Below are positions 50,198 to 59,179 of a DNA stretch of 64,000 nt, in pieces; position 1 is the first letter of the stretch, and the number at the start of each line of letters is the position of its first letter. The stretch comes from Gemmatimonas sp. (GTDB taxonomy: Bacteria; Gemmatimonadota; Gemmatimonadetes; Gemmatimonadales; Gemmatimonadaceae). The notes under the pieces are model-generated. The model searched no databases. It saw nothing but the letters and a program-made list of their open reading frames with translations, and was not told the origin of the DNA. The stretch covers positions 1-64,000 of the forward strand of contig NZ_JANPLK010000029.1 in NCBI RefSeq assembly GCF_031426495.1, in the 5' to 3' direction. The position numbers and the translations under genes are program-made.

Positions 50198-51046
50198 CTA
50201 CCGACGGTCCAGCGTGGCGGACATCGGGCCCGGCACAAAGACACCCTCGTGGTAGCCCCACGCCCGCACGGTGATCTGCGAGGCCGTGGCTTCGATCACG
50301 TTCAGCGCCGAGGGGCGATGCTTTCGACTTCGACTGGAGAGGGTGTTCGCGCCGCTCACCAGGAACCGGCCGGTGCGTCGCGGCACCACGTCGGCGCGCG
50401 CCTCGTGATCGTGTCCGGTGCACACCACATCGACCGGCAGCGCCGCCAGACGGTCGAGGGCCGTCTCCGGCTGCTTGAGGCCCCACCGGTGCGAAAGTCG
50501 GCCGCGCACGACGTTGTGGTGCACCACCAACAACCGCAGATCGCCCGCCGGGCTGGCGGCGAGTTCGCGCTGCGCCCAGTCGAACTGCGACGCGGTCAGT
50601 CCGCCTTTGACCCGCCAGTCACGCGGATACCACGTAACCGCCTGCGGCAGCATGCCGGCAGCGGAGTTGAGCCCAACCATGGTCACGCCAGGTACACGGA
50701 CGACGGGCTCCAACACCGGGTTGATGTACTGCCGGTAGCCATCGTGGAGCCGGCTGGCATCCCCCCAGCCGAAGGGGGCGTGCCACCAGGCGGTGTCGTG
50801 ATTCCCCGGGACTTCGATCGTGGGCGCTACGGCGCGGAACTGCTCGAGGATCGCGCGGGCGCGCTCGAACTCTTTCACGCGTGCGCGCTGCGAAAAATCG
50901 CCGGAGATGACGATGGCGTCGATACGCGATGTGGCCGCCACCTGAAGTGCGGCGGCCACATGTTCAGCCACGAACGGGAAGCCGCAGTGGATATCGGAGA
51001 CGTGCAAAATGCGACGGAGCACCGCGCCGGTGTCCGGATCAGCCAA
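50198..51046 (-). CDS. calcineurin-like metallophosphoesterase
   Basis: A 282-residue enzyme. The di-metal motifs are in order: ILHVSDIHCGF (D-x-H), VISGDFSQRA (G-D), EVPGNHDTAWW (G-N-H-D), LLVVHHNVVRG (H) and VCTGHDHEARAD (G-H-D-H). The spacing suits the CpdA/YaeI-like class. Substrates of this class include cyclic nucleotides and phospholipid precursors; none is indicated here. Its start overlaps the isocitrate dehydrogenase stop by 8 bases. It ends 28 bases before the palindrome upstream of the MhqO-like gene. Confidence 0.85.
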   Translation of the reverse strand: MADPDTGAVLRRILHVSDIHCGFPFVAEHVAAALQVAATSRIDAIVISGDFSQRARVKEFERARAILEQFRAVAPTIEVPGNHDTAWWHAPFGWGDASRLHDGYRQYINPVLEPVVRVPGVTMVGLNSAAGMLPQAVTWYPRDWRVKGGLTASQFDWAQRELAASPAGDLRLLVVHHNVVRGRLSHRWGLKQPETALDRLAALPVDVVCTGHDHEARADVVPRRTGRFLVSGANTLSSRSRKHRPSALNVIEATASQITVRAWGYHEGVFVPGPMSATLDRR

Positions 51047-52052
51047 GGCGCGCGATCACGGCGTCGGTGAACTGATCGGTGGTGGAGGTGCCGCCAAGGT
51101 CGCGCGTGAGCACGGCCCCGTCGCGGATGGTGCCTTCGAAGGCGTTCCGAATGCTCGTCGCCCGCCCACGATCGCCGATGTGATCGAGCATCATACACGC
51201 CGCGAGTACGAGCGCGCCCGGGTTCGCGATGTTCTTGCCGGCGATGTCGGGCGCGGTGCCATGCACGGCTTCGAAGATCGCGGCGTTGGTGCCGAAGTTC
51301 GCACCGGGCGCGAGACCCAATCCGCCCACGAGCCCCGAGATCTCGTCGGAGAGAATGTCGCCGAAAAGGTTGGTGGTGACGACGACGTCGAACTGCTCGG
51401 GGCGCATCACCAGGTGCATCGCCATGGCGTCGATGATGCGCTCTTCAAACTGCACGCGTCCCTCGTACTCACGGGCGATCATGCGGCCGACATCGAGGAA
51501 CAGTCCCTGTGAGAACTTGAGGATGTTCGCCTTGTGCACCAGCGTGACTTTCTTGCGATTGTGCGCGATCGCGTAGTCGAACGCGTAGCGCACGATACGC
51601 TCCGAGCCATGCCGCGTGATGATCGCCACCGACTCGGCGGCCGCTTTCGGATCGTCGCCGATCTTCACGTAGTGCTCGACGCCGATATACAGCCCTTCGG
51701 TGTTCTCGCGCACGAGCACGATGTCGACGTTGTCAAAGCGACCCGGCACGATCGTGTACGCCGGGCGGACGTTGGCGTAGAGATCAAAGGTCTTGCGGAG
51801 GGCGACGTTGATGGAGCGGAAGCCTTCGCCGACCGGCGTCTCCAGCGGGCCCTTGAGGGCTACGCGGGTGCGCTTGATCGAGTCGAGGGTGGCGTCGGGG
51901 ATCGGGTCGTTCCAGCGCGCCACGCCGGCCATACCGGCAACCTGGCGGTCCCATTCGACATCGGCGCCCGCGGCGGCCAGAATGCGAACGGTGGCGTCGG
52001 CGATGGACGGTCCGATGCCGTCGCCGGGGATGAGCGTTATGGGAGTAGCCAT
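51039..52052 (-). CDS. isocitrate dehydrogenase, NAD-dependent type (isocitrate/isopropylmalate DH family)
   Basis: A 337-residue beta-decarboxylating dehydrogenase. ITLIPGDGIGPSIADA starts the NAD-binding fold. The substrate loop RSINVALRKTFDLYANVRP has the S-x-N-x-x-LRK pattern of isocitrate, not isopropylmalate, dehydrogenases. VRENTEGLYIGVEH, VVTTNLFGDILSDE and EAVHGTAPDIAGKNIANP are family motifs. The family-length and short NAD-type C terminus suggest NAD+ use. ATG at 52052 is used; the frame is open further but the conserved N terminus starts here. Confidence 0.88.
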   Translation of the reverse strand: MATPITLIPGDGIGPSIADATVRILAAAGADVEWDRQVAGMAGVARWNDPIPDATLDSIKRTRVALKGPLETPVGEGFRSINVALRKTFDLYANVRPAYTIVPGRFDNVDIVLVRENTEGLYIGVEHYVKIGDDPKAAAESVAIITRHGSERIVRYAFDYAIAHNRKKVTLVHKANILKFSQGLFLDVGRMIAREYEGRVQFEERIIDAMAMHLVMRPEQFDVVVTTNLFGDILSDEISGLVGGLGLAPGANFGTNAAIFEAVHGTAPDIAGKNIANPGALVLAACMMLDHIGDRGRATSIRNAFEGTIRDGAVLTRDLGGTSTTDQFTDAVIARLG

Positions 52053-52216
52053 ACCAAATAAGATCGTCTGACGCGCACGGGGAGTGAAGTCGCGTGCTGG
52101 AATGCCGCAGATTGGGAGACGGCACGTCCAAACTGGAGTACGCCCTGCCCCAATTTTCCGAAATTTGCACAGGTCTTCATTGACACGGGCATGTACCAGA
52201 GCGTACACCGTATGCC

Positions 52217-54307
52217 ATGTCCTCCCCCTCCCCTACCTCCGGCCTGCTCAAACAGGTCCCGTGGATCGCCATCGCTGTGCTCGGCGCCGGCGCCCTCGCC
52301 ACCGTCGCCCTGAACAAGGGTGAGACGATCAGCGCTGCGTGGTTGCTTACCGCGGCGGTCTGCACCTACCTCATCGCGTACCGGTTCTACAGTCGCTTCA
52401 TCGCGGCCGACATCTTCGGCCTCGACGCCACCCGGTCGACACCGGCGGAGCGACTCGATGACGGTCGTGACTACGTGCCGACCAACAAGTGGATCGTGTT
52501 CGGCCACCACTTTGCGGCCATCGCCGGTCCGGGCCCGCTGGTTGGTCCCACCCTGGCGGCCCAGTTCGGCTTCCTCCCCGGCGCTCTCTGGATTCTCGTG
52601 GGTGTGGTGCTTGGTGGTGCGGTGCAGGACTTCGTGATTCTCTGTGCCTCGATCCGCCGCGACGGCAAGTCGCTGGGTCAGATGGCAAAGGAAGAGATCG
52701 GCACGGTGGCCGGCGCCACGGCGCTCGTGTCCATTCTCGGCATCATGATCATCCTGATCTCGGTGCTGGCGCTGGTCGTGGTGAATGCCTTGCGCGACAG
52801 CCCGTGGGGTACGGTCACGATCGGTCTCTCGATTCCGATCGCGATGTTGATGGGCGTGTATCTGCGCTGGATCCGGCCGGGTGCCGTACTCGAGGCGACG
52901 GGCGGCGGCCTGGTGCTGCTGTTCCTGTCCCTGTACGCGGGCAAGTGGGTATCGGAGTCGGCCACATGGGCGCCGGTGTTCACGCTGAGTGGCGTGACGC
53001 TCTCGCTGTCGATCATGGTGTACGGCTTTTTTGCCTCGGTGCTCCCGGTGTGGATGCTGCTCGCGCCGCGTGACTACCTGTCGGCGTTCGTGAAGATCGG
53101 CGTGGTGCTGGCGCTCGGCGTCGGCATCATCGTGGTGCTCCCGGACATGGAGATGCCGCCGGTCACGAAGTTCATCGACGGTACCGGGCCGGTGTTCGCC
53201 GGGAAGCTGTTCCCGTTCGTGTTCGTCACGATTGCCTGCGGCGCCATCTCCGGCTTCCATGCGCTGATCTCCTCGGGCACCACGCCCAAGTTGCTGCGTC
53301 GCGAGCCCGATGCCCGCCTGATCGGCTACGGTTCGATGCTCACCGAGTCGCTGGTGGCCACGATGGCGTTGATCGCCGCGTGCGTGCTCACGCCCGGCAT
53401 CTACTTCGCGATCAACTCGCCGGCGGCCGCGATCGGCACCACGACGATGAGCGCGGCCGACGCGATCAACGGATGGGGCTTGTTCAAGACCATTTCGGCG
53501 GCGGACCTCGACAATCTCGCGCGTCAGGTCGGCGAGAACTCGCTGCTGTCGCGCACGGGTGGCGCGCCCAGCCTCGCGGTGGGCATGGCCCACCTGTTCT
53601 CGCGCGCGCTCGGCGGTGAAGCGGCGATGTCATTGTGGTACCACTTCGCCATCATGTTCGAAGCGCTGTTCATCCTGACCACGCTCGATGCCGGCACGCG
53701 CGTTGGCCGCTTCATGCTGCAGGATCTGCTCGGTCAGGTGTACAAGCCGCTGGGTCGGGTGTCCTGGTATCCCGCCGTGGTGTTGTGCTCCGGGTTGTTC
53801 GTGTCGATGTGGGGATACTTCCTGTATCAGGGTGTCACGGATCCCCTGGGCGGCATCAACTCGCTGTGGCCACTGTTCGGTATTTCGAATCAGCTGCTGG
53901 CCACGGTGGCGCTGTGCGTCGGCACAACGGTGATCGTGAAGATGGGTAAGGCCAAGTACGCGTTCGTCACCATCATCCCGCTCGTCTGGCTGGTGATCGT
54001 GACGTCCACGGCTGGCCTGCTCAAGATCTTCTCGAGCGATCCGAAGCTCGGCTTCCTGTCGCACGCGCGCCTGATCGAAGGGCAGATCGCGGCCGGTACA
54101 CTTCCGGCGAACATCAAGTCGCTTGAAGCAGCGCAGCGCATGATCTTCAACGACCGCCTCGATGCGGCCGTGGCCGGCTTCTTCCTGGTGTCGGTGGTCG
54201 TGATTCTGACCGCGTCGATCATCGAGTGGGTGAAGGTCATGAACGGCAGCAAGGCGGCGGTGTCGAGCGAGACGCCATACGTGCGCACCCAGCTGGTCGA
54301 CGCGTAA
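52217..54307 (+). CDS. cstA: carbon starvation protein CstA-type transporter
   Basis: A 696-residue membrane protein with about 16 to 18 helices. The CstA signature GHHFAAIAGPGPLVGPTLAAQ, followed by PGALWILVGVVLGGAVQDF, and the later GVSWYPAVVL-type and MWGYFLYQGVTDPLGGINSLWP segments identify the family. E. coli homologues take up pyruvate (CstA, BtsT) or peptides. A YbdD-like small partner gene lies downstream at 55054. It is divergent from the isocitrate dehydrogenase gene across 164 bases, where a TTGACA at 52180 lacks a good -10 box. Confidence 0.94.
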   Translation: MSSPSPTSGLLKQVPWIAIAVLGAGALATVALNKGETISAAWLLTAAVCTYLIAYRFYSRFIAADIFGLDATRSTPAERLDDGRDYVPTNKWIVFGHHFAAIAGPGPLVGPTLAAQFGFLPGALWILVGVVLGGAVQDFVILCASIRRDGKSLGQMAKEEIGTVAGATALVSILGIMIILISVLALVVVNALRDSPWGTVTIGLSIPIAMLMGVYLRWIRPGAVLEATGGGLVLLFLSLYAGKWVSESATWAPVFTLSGVTLSLSIMVYGFFASVLPVWMLLAPRDYLSAFVKIGVVLALGVGIIVVLPDMEMPPVTKFIDGTGPVFAGKLFPFVFVTIACGAISGFHALISSGTTPKLLRREPDARLIGYGSMLTESLVATMALIAACVLTPGIYFAINSPAAAIGTTTMSAADAINGWGLFKTISAADLDNLARQVGENSLLSRTGGAPSLAVGMAHLFSRALGGEAAMSLWYHFAIMFEALFILTTLDAGTRVGRFMLQDLLGQVYKPLGRVSWYPAVVLCSGLFVSMWGYFLYQGVTDPLGGINSLWPLFGISNQLLATVALCVGTTVIVKMGKAKYAFVTIIPLVWLVIVTSTAGLLKIFSSDPKLGFLSHARLIEGQIAAGTLPANIKSLEAAQRMIFNDRLDAAVAGFFLVSVVVILTASIIEWVKVMNGSKAAVSSETPYVRTQLVDA

Positions 54308-54339
54308 CGCCGACGGGCAGGTTCCGCTCGACGGCTTGT

Positions 54340-54383
54340 ACGAAATCGGGGGCGACGGCACATGCCGTCGCCCCCGATTTCGT
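54340..54383. terminator. perfect 21-bp bidirectional hairpin
   Basis: A 21-bp perfect stem (left arm 54340-54360, right arm 54363-54383, loop CA) begins ACGAAATCGGGGG and ends CCCCCGATTTCGT. It lies between convergent genes: cstA ends 33 bases before it, and the opposing gene's stop codon begins at its last base. Symmetric A/T outer bases could serve as short tracts in both directions. This is the strongest hairpin in the window. Confidence 0.8.
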
Positions 54384-54898
54384 CAGCGTAGCGTTCGACA
54401 GTAGCCCACGCGCGCTTCGATGGAGCGCGGCAGCAGCCAGCGGAGCATCGGCACGCTGGCGCCGGCCGTCGCGCCCGTTGCCGCGGCCAACCCGGTGGGG
54501 CCATCGGAGAAGGCGTCGAGCCGCCGATGCATCCGCCGACGGACCTCCGGCGCACCCGGCATGCCAGCCATGGCGTCGATGGCGCGGTCGAGGGCGGCAT
54601 GTCGCGTCGTCGATGCGCCGAAGAGCATCTCGCGTGTGCTGACACAGGCGCCATCGGCAATCGCCTCGAGCAGTCGAACGCGAGACGCGAGCGGCCGTGT
54701 CGTGTCAGCGACCTCCGCGAGCACGGCAGGCGAGAGTGGATCCACGCGTCCCGCCACCCGGGCACCGGGCGGAATCTGCCGGGCCGTATCACTCGCCGCG
54801 TACACACTTGCCGCCGTCGCCGACACCACCGCACCCGAGACCGTGAGCAGGGACAGGATCAAGAGACGACTCGTCGTCATCGACGTCGGCAGTGACAT
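54383..54898 (-). CDS. small exported helical protein, unknown
   Basis: A 171-residue protein with an N-terminal hydrophobic segment (RLLILSLLTVSGAVVSATAASVYA) that is probably a signal peptide. The rest is Ala/Arg/Leu-rich and helical (for example LASRVRLLEAIADGACVS and HAALDRAIDAMAGMPGAPEV), with a weak HEAT-like periodicity. Two cysteines are present. Several Met codons occur; 54898 (MSLPTSMTTS) is chosen. The longer frame to 55060 would run over the start of the opposing YbdD-like gene. I recognise no family. Confidence 0.5.
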   Translation of the reverse strand: MSLPTSMTTSRLLILSLLTVSGAVVSATAASVYAASDTARQIPPGARVAGRVDPLSPAVLAEVADTTRPLASRVRLLEAIADGACVSTREMLFGASTTRHAALDRAIDAMAGMPGAPEVRRRMHRRLDAFSDGPTGLAAATGATAGASVPMLRWLLPRSIEARVGYCRTLR

Positions 54899-55053
54899 GG
54901 GCGGGACTCTGGCTCTCGCAAAAAGGCGGGTCACGAACGAACTTACGGACAGACCGCGCGCCGACCGACCCGACGTCGGGCGCTCACCCACCCTACGAGC
55001 CAGCATGACCGAGGTCACCCTCGTGTCACACCGGCGCCTCTCATCGTCACGCC

Positions 55054-55263
55054 ATGTCACACGCAGCGAATGCCACGCCGTGGAAAGTCACGATGCGTCG
55101 TTGGATCGCGACGGTGCATCGGATCATCGGCGCGCCGGATTACGAGACGTATCTGGCGCACATGCAGCGCAAGCATCCCGGTTGCACCCCGCTCGATGCC
55201 CGGGCGTTCGAGAAGCAGCGCCTGGTGGACCGTTACAAGCAGCCCGGTTCCCGCTGCTGCTAA
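55054..55263 (+). CDS. YbdD/YjiX-family small protein, CstA partner
   Basis: A 69-residue protein of the YbdD/YjiX (DUF466) family, whose members are encoded beside cstA or btsT genes. The conserved pattern is IIGAPDYETYLAHMQRKHPG, followed by EKQRLVDRYKQPGSRCC with the usual R-Y-x(4)-R-C-C end. Here it is separated from cstA by an oppositely oriented gene, so it needs its own promoter. It converges on the MFS gene with 10 bases between stops. Confidence 0.85.
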   Translation: MSHAANATPWKVTMRRWIATVHRIIGAPDYETYLAHMQRKHPGCTPLDARAFEKQRLVDRYKQPGSRCC

Positions 55264-55273
55264 GCGTGCCTGG

Positions 55274-56515
55274 CTAGGCTTCGGCGGGGGTCAGGGCCAC
55301 CAGCGACATGATCACCGCGGCCACGACGGCCAGCACCGCTCCCATCCCGAAGGCCGCCGGCGAGCCATATCGGTCCCACACCACGCCGAACACAATGCTG
55401 GCCGGCAACGCGGCCACGCCGACCGTCGCCTGGTACCACCCGAAGGCCGTGCCACGACGCGCCGCCGGCACCAGATCGGCCACCAACGCCTTCTCGGTGC
55501 CTTCCGTGAGGCCGAAAACGACGCCGTACACGCCAAAGAGTGCCCAGGCATGCCACGGGTCGGTCGCCCGGGAGAAACCGGCGTACACGGCCGCGTAGAG
55601 CCCCCAGCCGGCCACGATCAGCGGGCGACGCCCCACGCGATCCGACAACGCGCCGGCCGGTGTACTCGACGCACTCTTTACCAAGTGCAGCAGCACCCAC
55701 ACCAGGGGGATGAGCGCCGTGGGCACCCCGAGTTGCGAGGCCCGCAGTAGCAGAAAGGCGTCGGTGGAGTTGCCCAGCGTGAACACGAGGATAGGCAACA
55801 TCGTGAGCCAGAACGAGCGTGGCAGCGCACTGGCCGGAATGGCCGGAGACGTCCGGGCCTTGGTCGGGGTGACGACCGGCCGACCAGCTGGAGCGACCGC
55901 CGAGTCGTGTTGCTCGCGGACGAACGCGATCGCCACCAACACCGCCAGCGCGCCTGGAATGGCCGCCACCCAAAACACCTGGCGCACCGGCATGCCGAGC
56001 CATTGGAGACAGGCCAGCGCAATCAACGGACCGACCACGGCACCGGCGTGATCCGCCGCCCGATGGAATCCAAACGCCCGACCACGGAATTCGGGCGGCG
56101 TGGAGTCGGCCAGCAGCGCGTCGCGTGGTGCACCGCGAATCCCCTTGCCAACGCGATCCACCAGACGGATCGCCAGCACCTGCGTTGCACTCTGCGCGAT
56201 CGCCACCAACGGACGCACCAGCGACGCGATCGTGTAACCGGCCACAATCAACGGCTTGCGGCGGGACACCCGATCCGACCACCATCCACTCGCCAGTTTA
56301 AGCAGCGAGGCCACCGCCTCGGCGCTGCCCTCGATCACGCCCACCATACTGACCGTCGCGCCCAACGTGCCCACCAGAAACAGCGGGAGCAGCGGCGCGA
56401 TGATTTCACTGGACGCGTCGGTGAGAAAACTGACGGCGGCCAGCGCGAGCACATTGCGCGTCGGCATCCAGCGCCTGGCGGGCGCCGGTTCGTGCGTTGG
56501 CGGGATGGAGCTCAT
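55274..56515 (-). CDS. MFS transporter
   Basis: A 413-residue major facilitator with about 12 helices. The loop 2-3 motif is GWWSDRVSRRKPLIVAGY, and the matching half-transporter motif is GALSDRVGRRPLIVAGW. RLVDRVGKGIRGAPRDALLAD between helices 4 and 5 is typical of a branch of bacterial exporters. The substrate is unknown. ATG at 56515 and the start of the divergent M20 peptidase (56519) are only three bases apart, so each gene's promoter must lie in the other's coding sequence. Confidence 0.88.
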   Translation of the reverse strand: MSSIPPTHEPAPARRWMPTRNVLALAAVSFLTDASSEIIAPLLPLFLVGTLGATVSMVGVIEGSAEAVASLLKLASGWWSDRVSRRKPLIVAGYTIASLVRPLVAIAQSATQVLAIRLVDRVGKGIRGAPRDALLADSTPPEFRGRAFGFHRAADHAGAVVGPLIALACLQWLGMPVRQVFWVAAIPGALAVLVAIAFVREQHDSAVAPAGRPVVTPTKARTSPAIPASALPRSFWLTMLPILVFTLGNSTDAFLLLRASQLGVPTALIPLVWVLLHLVKSASSTPAGALSDRVGRRPLIVAGWGLYAAVYAGFSRATDPWHAWALFGVYGVVFGLTEGTEKALVADLVPAARRGTAFGWYQATVGVAALPASIVFGVVWDRYGSPAAFGMGAVLAVVAAVIMSLVALTPAEA

Positions 56516-56518
56516 GCG

Positions 56519-57736
56519 ATGACCACCACGGACTCCGGGAAGAACTGGTTGACGCCGCTGCTGGACACCTGGCGAGCACGGCGCGCGTGGATTCTTGAAC
56601 AACAGATCGCGATCGCCCGCGTCGCGGCACCGACGGGGAACGAAAGCGAACGGGCGGCCATGCTGCAACAGGACTGGTTCGCGTGCGGCCACTTGGTCAC
56701 GCGGGACTGCGTCGGTAACGTGATCGCCCGGGTGGACCCATCCGGGACGCCCACTCGCCCCGATCGCCGACCGCTCGTCTGCCTGGCGCACCTCGATACG
56801 GTGTTCGACGACAGGGAGCCGCTCGCGGTGCGACAGGAGGGCGCTCGCACGTACTGCCCCGGCATCGGTGACAATGGCCGCGGACTGGCCGCCATGTCGG
56901 TGCTGGCGCGTGCGCTGCTGCAGCCCGAGGTGCGAGCGCGCCTTCGGCGGCCGATCGAACTCGTGCTGACCGTCGGGGAAGAAGGCGAAGGCAATCTTCG
57001 CGGGGCAAGACAGTGGTTCGACGATGCCGCGGCACGTGACGCGATGCCGGTCGCGGCCGTCGCGATCGACGGCCCCGGCGATCGAACCATCGTGCACCAC
57101 GCCGTCGGTTCACGCCGATGGCGCATCGCGTTCACTGGTGCGGGCGGGCACAGTTGGGCCAATGCGAGCACCCCGAACCCGGTGCACGCCGCCGGCGCCT
57201 GCATTGCCGCGATCGCCCGCCTCGCCGAGGCGTCCCGGCCCTCCGGTGTGGTTGCCGTCACACGCATGAACGGCGGCGAACATCTCACCGGCGTGCCAAC
57301 ACACGCCTGGATCGACATCGACCTGCGTTCACTCGAACCGGCACGACTGCAGACCATGAGCGACGAGGTAACGCGCATCGTACGGCGCGCCGCGCTCGAT
57401 ACGTCGCAGCACCACCCGGCGCTGGCGCTGCGCTACAGCATCACCACGCTTGGCGATCGACCCGCCGGGATGATCGACGACCGCCATCCGCTCGTGCTGG
57501 CCGCGTGGTCGGCCACCCGTGCCGTGGGACTCGAGCCGCAATCGGCATCGGGATCCACCGATGCCAACGTACCGCTCGCGCGCGGCATTCCCGCTATCGC
57601 CATCGGGGCCGGCGGCTCCGGCAGCGCGGCACACACAGCCAGCGAGTGGTACGATGACACCGACAGTAACGTCGGCCTCGAGCGGGCGATCCGTCTGATC
57701 GTGGCGCTGGGCACGACCGAACGACTCTTCAGCTAG
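56519..57736 (+). CDS. M20-family metallopeptidase
   Basis: A 405-residue zinc peptidase or deacylase. Metal ligands are visible in VCLAHLDTVFDD (His, Asp), GIGDNGRGLAAM (Asp), LTVGEEGEGNLRGAR (Glu-Glu) and GAGGSGSAAHTASEWYD (His). A dimerisation domain with FTGAGGHSWAN interrupts the catalytic domain. The pattern fits tripeptidase T-like members, which lack a signal peptide, as here. GGAG lies 8 bases before the ATG, inside the divergent MFS gene. Confidence 0.9.
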   Translation: MTTTDSGKNWLTPLLDTWRARRAWILEQQIAIARVAAPTGNESERAAMLQQDWFACGHLVTRDCVGNVIARVDPSGTPTRPDRRPLVCLAHLDTVFDDREPLAVRQEGARTYCPGIGDNGRGLAAMSVLARALLQPEVRARLRRPIELVLTVGEEGEGNLRGARQWFDDAAARDAMPVAAVAIDGPGDRTIVHHAVGSRRWRIAFTGAGGHSWANASTPNPVHAAGACIAAIARLAEASRPSGVVAVTRMNGGEHLTGVPTHAWIDIDLRSLEPARLQTMSDEVTRIVRRAALDTSQHHPALALRYSITTLGDRPAGMIDDRHPLVLAAWSATRAVGLEPQSASGSTDANVPLARGIPAIAIGAGGSGSAAHTASEWYDDTDSNVGLERAIRLIVALGTTERLFS

Positions 57737-57757
57737 CCCACGGCGCCGCGTGCGCGC

Positions 57758-59179
57758 TTACGCGCCGCTGCGCGTATCGTCGTCCACCACTTCCAAAGCC
57801 GGCACAGTCGGCCGCGTCGCGAAGAAGAGCGCGCGATGCGACGCGGACCCATGCGTGCGCAGGTACCGGTCCCGCCACCGCGACGCGAATCGCTCGGCAT
57901 CGTGCGACGGCACCATCGCCCATACGCTGCCACCAAAGCCGGCACCGAACGCGCTCGCGGCATGCGCGCCGAGCTCGCGTGCGTAGCGTGCGAGATGCAC
58001 CGTTTCCGCGATTTGATTCTCGAGGGCCCGCTCGGCACCGCCCTGGGACCGATCCACCAGTGCGCCGAACTGCTTCACATCACCATTGACCAGCGCGTCG
58101 GCGGCGTGCGGCACGATCACGAAGGTTTCGTCGAAGAACTGCTCGAGCCGGGCGATGAGATGATTGGCCGTGAACTCGCTGTCGGCGCCGGCACGCGCGG
58201 CGTCCGCCAGTATCGACGGCACATGCGTGACGGGGCCGTTGGATGCCGCTTCGAAGGCTTCGCGTAGCGTGCGCGCGGGCGTTGCCGCGAGCACACCACC
58301 GTGGAGATTCCACGCATCGACGAGCCGGTGTGCGGTGCGCGCCGCCCGATTGTAGCGTTCCTTGGCCGCACCGGTTTTCGCTGCCACCACGCCGCTCACG
58401 CCGATAACGAACGTGGAGTCCGTGAGCCACGGTACCGATCGCTCATAGGTGACGGGCCCCCAGCGAAACATCTCGAGTCTGTCGGGTTCGCCACACAGAA
58501 TCGCCGTCTGATCCTGCGCGCCACCAAGGGTCCCCACGCCACGCTCGCCGGCCAGCCGTCCGTAGTCGGCGCCATTCTCGAGCGCACCGATATAGCCGGC
58601 CAGTGCCGCGCGATCGGTGATCGTGGTGCGCCACGCGGCCAGAGAAGACAGCGCCGACAACTCCGCGAACGCTAGCGTCAGGCCCACGGTGAGCGCGCTC
58701 GAACTTGAGACGCCGGCAGCCGGTGGCAGATTGCTGGCCAAGGCGATGTCGGCCCCACACACCGCGCTGCCGAAGTTGGCAATGAGGCGTCGCAGGACCG
58801 TGCGCGGATACACCGCCCACGGCAGCGCGCTGCGGGCCGGCGCATCGAACGAGATCGTAATCGATTCACGGCGCCGCGCATCGCGCAGCGCGGCCACGCG
58901 ATCGTTGCGGCGGCGGGCGACCAGCACGATGCCGCGCTCCACCGTGCACAGCAGCGAGCGGCCACCGGCGTAATCCACATGCTTCCCAAGCACTTCGATG
59001 CGTCCGGGCAGGATCCACACGCGACGGTGGTCGGACGGCACACTGGCATCGTCGAGCGCTTGATGCGCGTCACGCAGCAGAGAGCGGTACGCATTCGCGA
59101 CCAGCGGCGAGAAGCCGACGCTGTCGAAGCGGCGACGAACGAACAACTCGCTAAGCGGCGGGAACGCGCCGATGGTCAT
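57758..59179 (-). CDS. GHMP-family sugar kinase, galactokinase-like
   Basis: A 473-residue kinase. It has a galactokinase-type N-terminal motif PGRIEVLGKHVDYAGGRS, the ATP-binding NLPPAAGVSSSSALTVG and a C-terminal FGAGFGGSVWAM. In classical galactokinases the first motif reads GRVNLIGEHTDY; the sugar-binding Glu is Lys here and Asn is Glu, so the substrate is probably not plain galactose. It is the last gene of the nucleotide-sugar operon and overlaps the upstream nucleotidyltransferase by 4 bases. A hexosamine-1-kinase role (for example on GalNAc) would fit the context. Confidence 0.82.
   Translation of the reverse strand: MTIGAFPPLSELFVRRRFDSVGFSPLVANAYRSLLRDAHQALDDASVPSDHRRVWILPGRIEVLGKHVDYAGGRSLLCTVERGIVLVARRRNDRVAALRDARRRESITISFDAPARSALPWAVYPRTVLRRLIANFGSAVCGADIALASNLPPAAGVSSSSALTVGLTLAFAELSALSSLAAWRTTITDRAALAGYIGALENGADYGRLAGERGVGTLGGAQDQTAILCGEPDRLEMFRWGPVTYERSVPWLTDSTFVIGVSGVVAAKTGAAKERYNRAARTAHRLVDAWNLHGGVLAATPARTLREAFEAASNGPVTHVPSILADAARAGADSEFTANHLIARLEQFFDETFVIVPHAADALVNGDVKQFGALVDRSQGGAERALENQIAETVHLARYARELGAHAASAFGAGFGGSVWAMVPSHDAERFASRWRDRYLRTHGSASHRALFFATRPTVPALEVVDDDTRSGA

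Noticed and set aside
49076..51070. 664-residue open frame spanning the MhqO-like gene and the phosphoesterase on the other strand
   Set aside because: It covers two clear genes and the palindrome between them; no domain pattern is seen.
52180..52208. TTGACA as a cstA promoter
   Set aside because: No acceptable -10 box follows at 16-19 bases, so it is not listed as a promoter.
52037..53593. 518-residue open frame opposite cstA
   Set aside because: Arg/His/Gln-rich mirror of a hydrophobic gene; it crosses the cstA promoter region.
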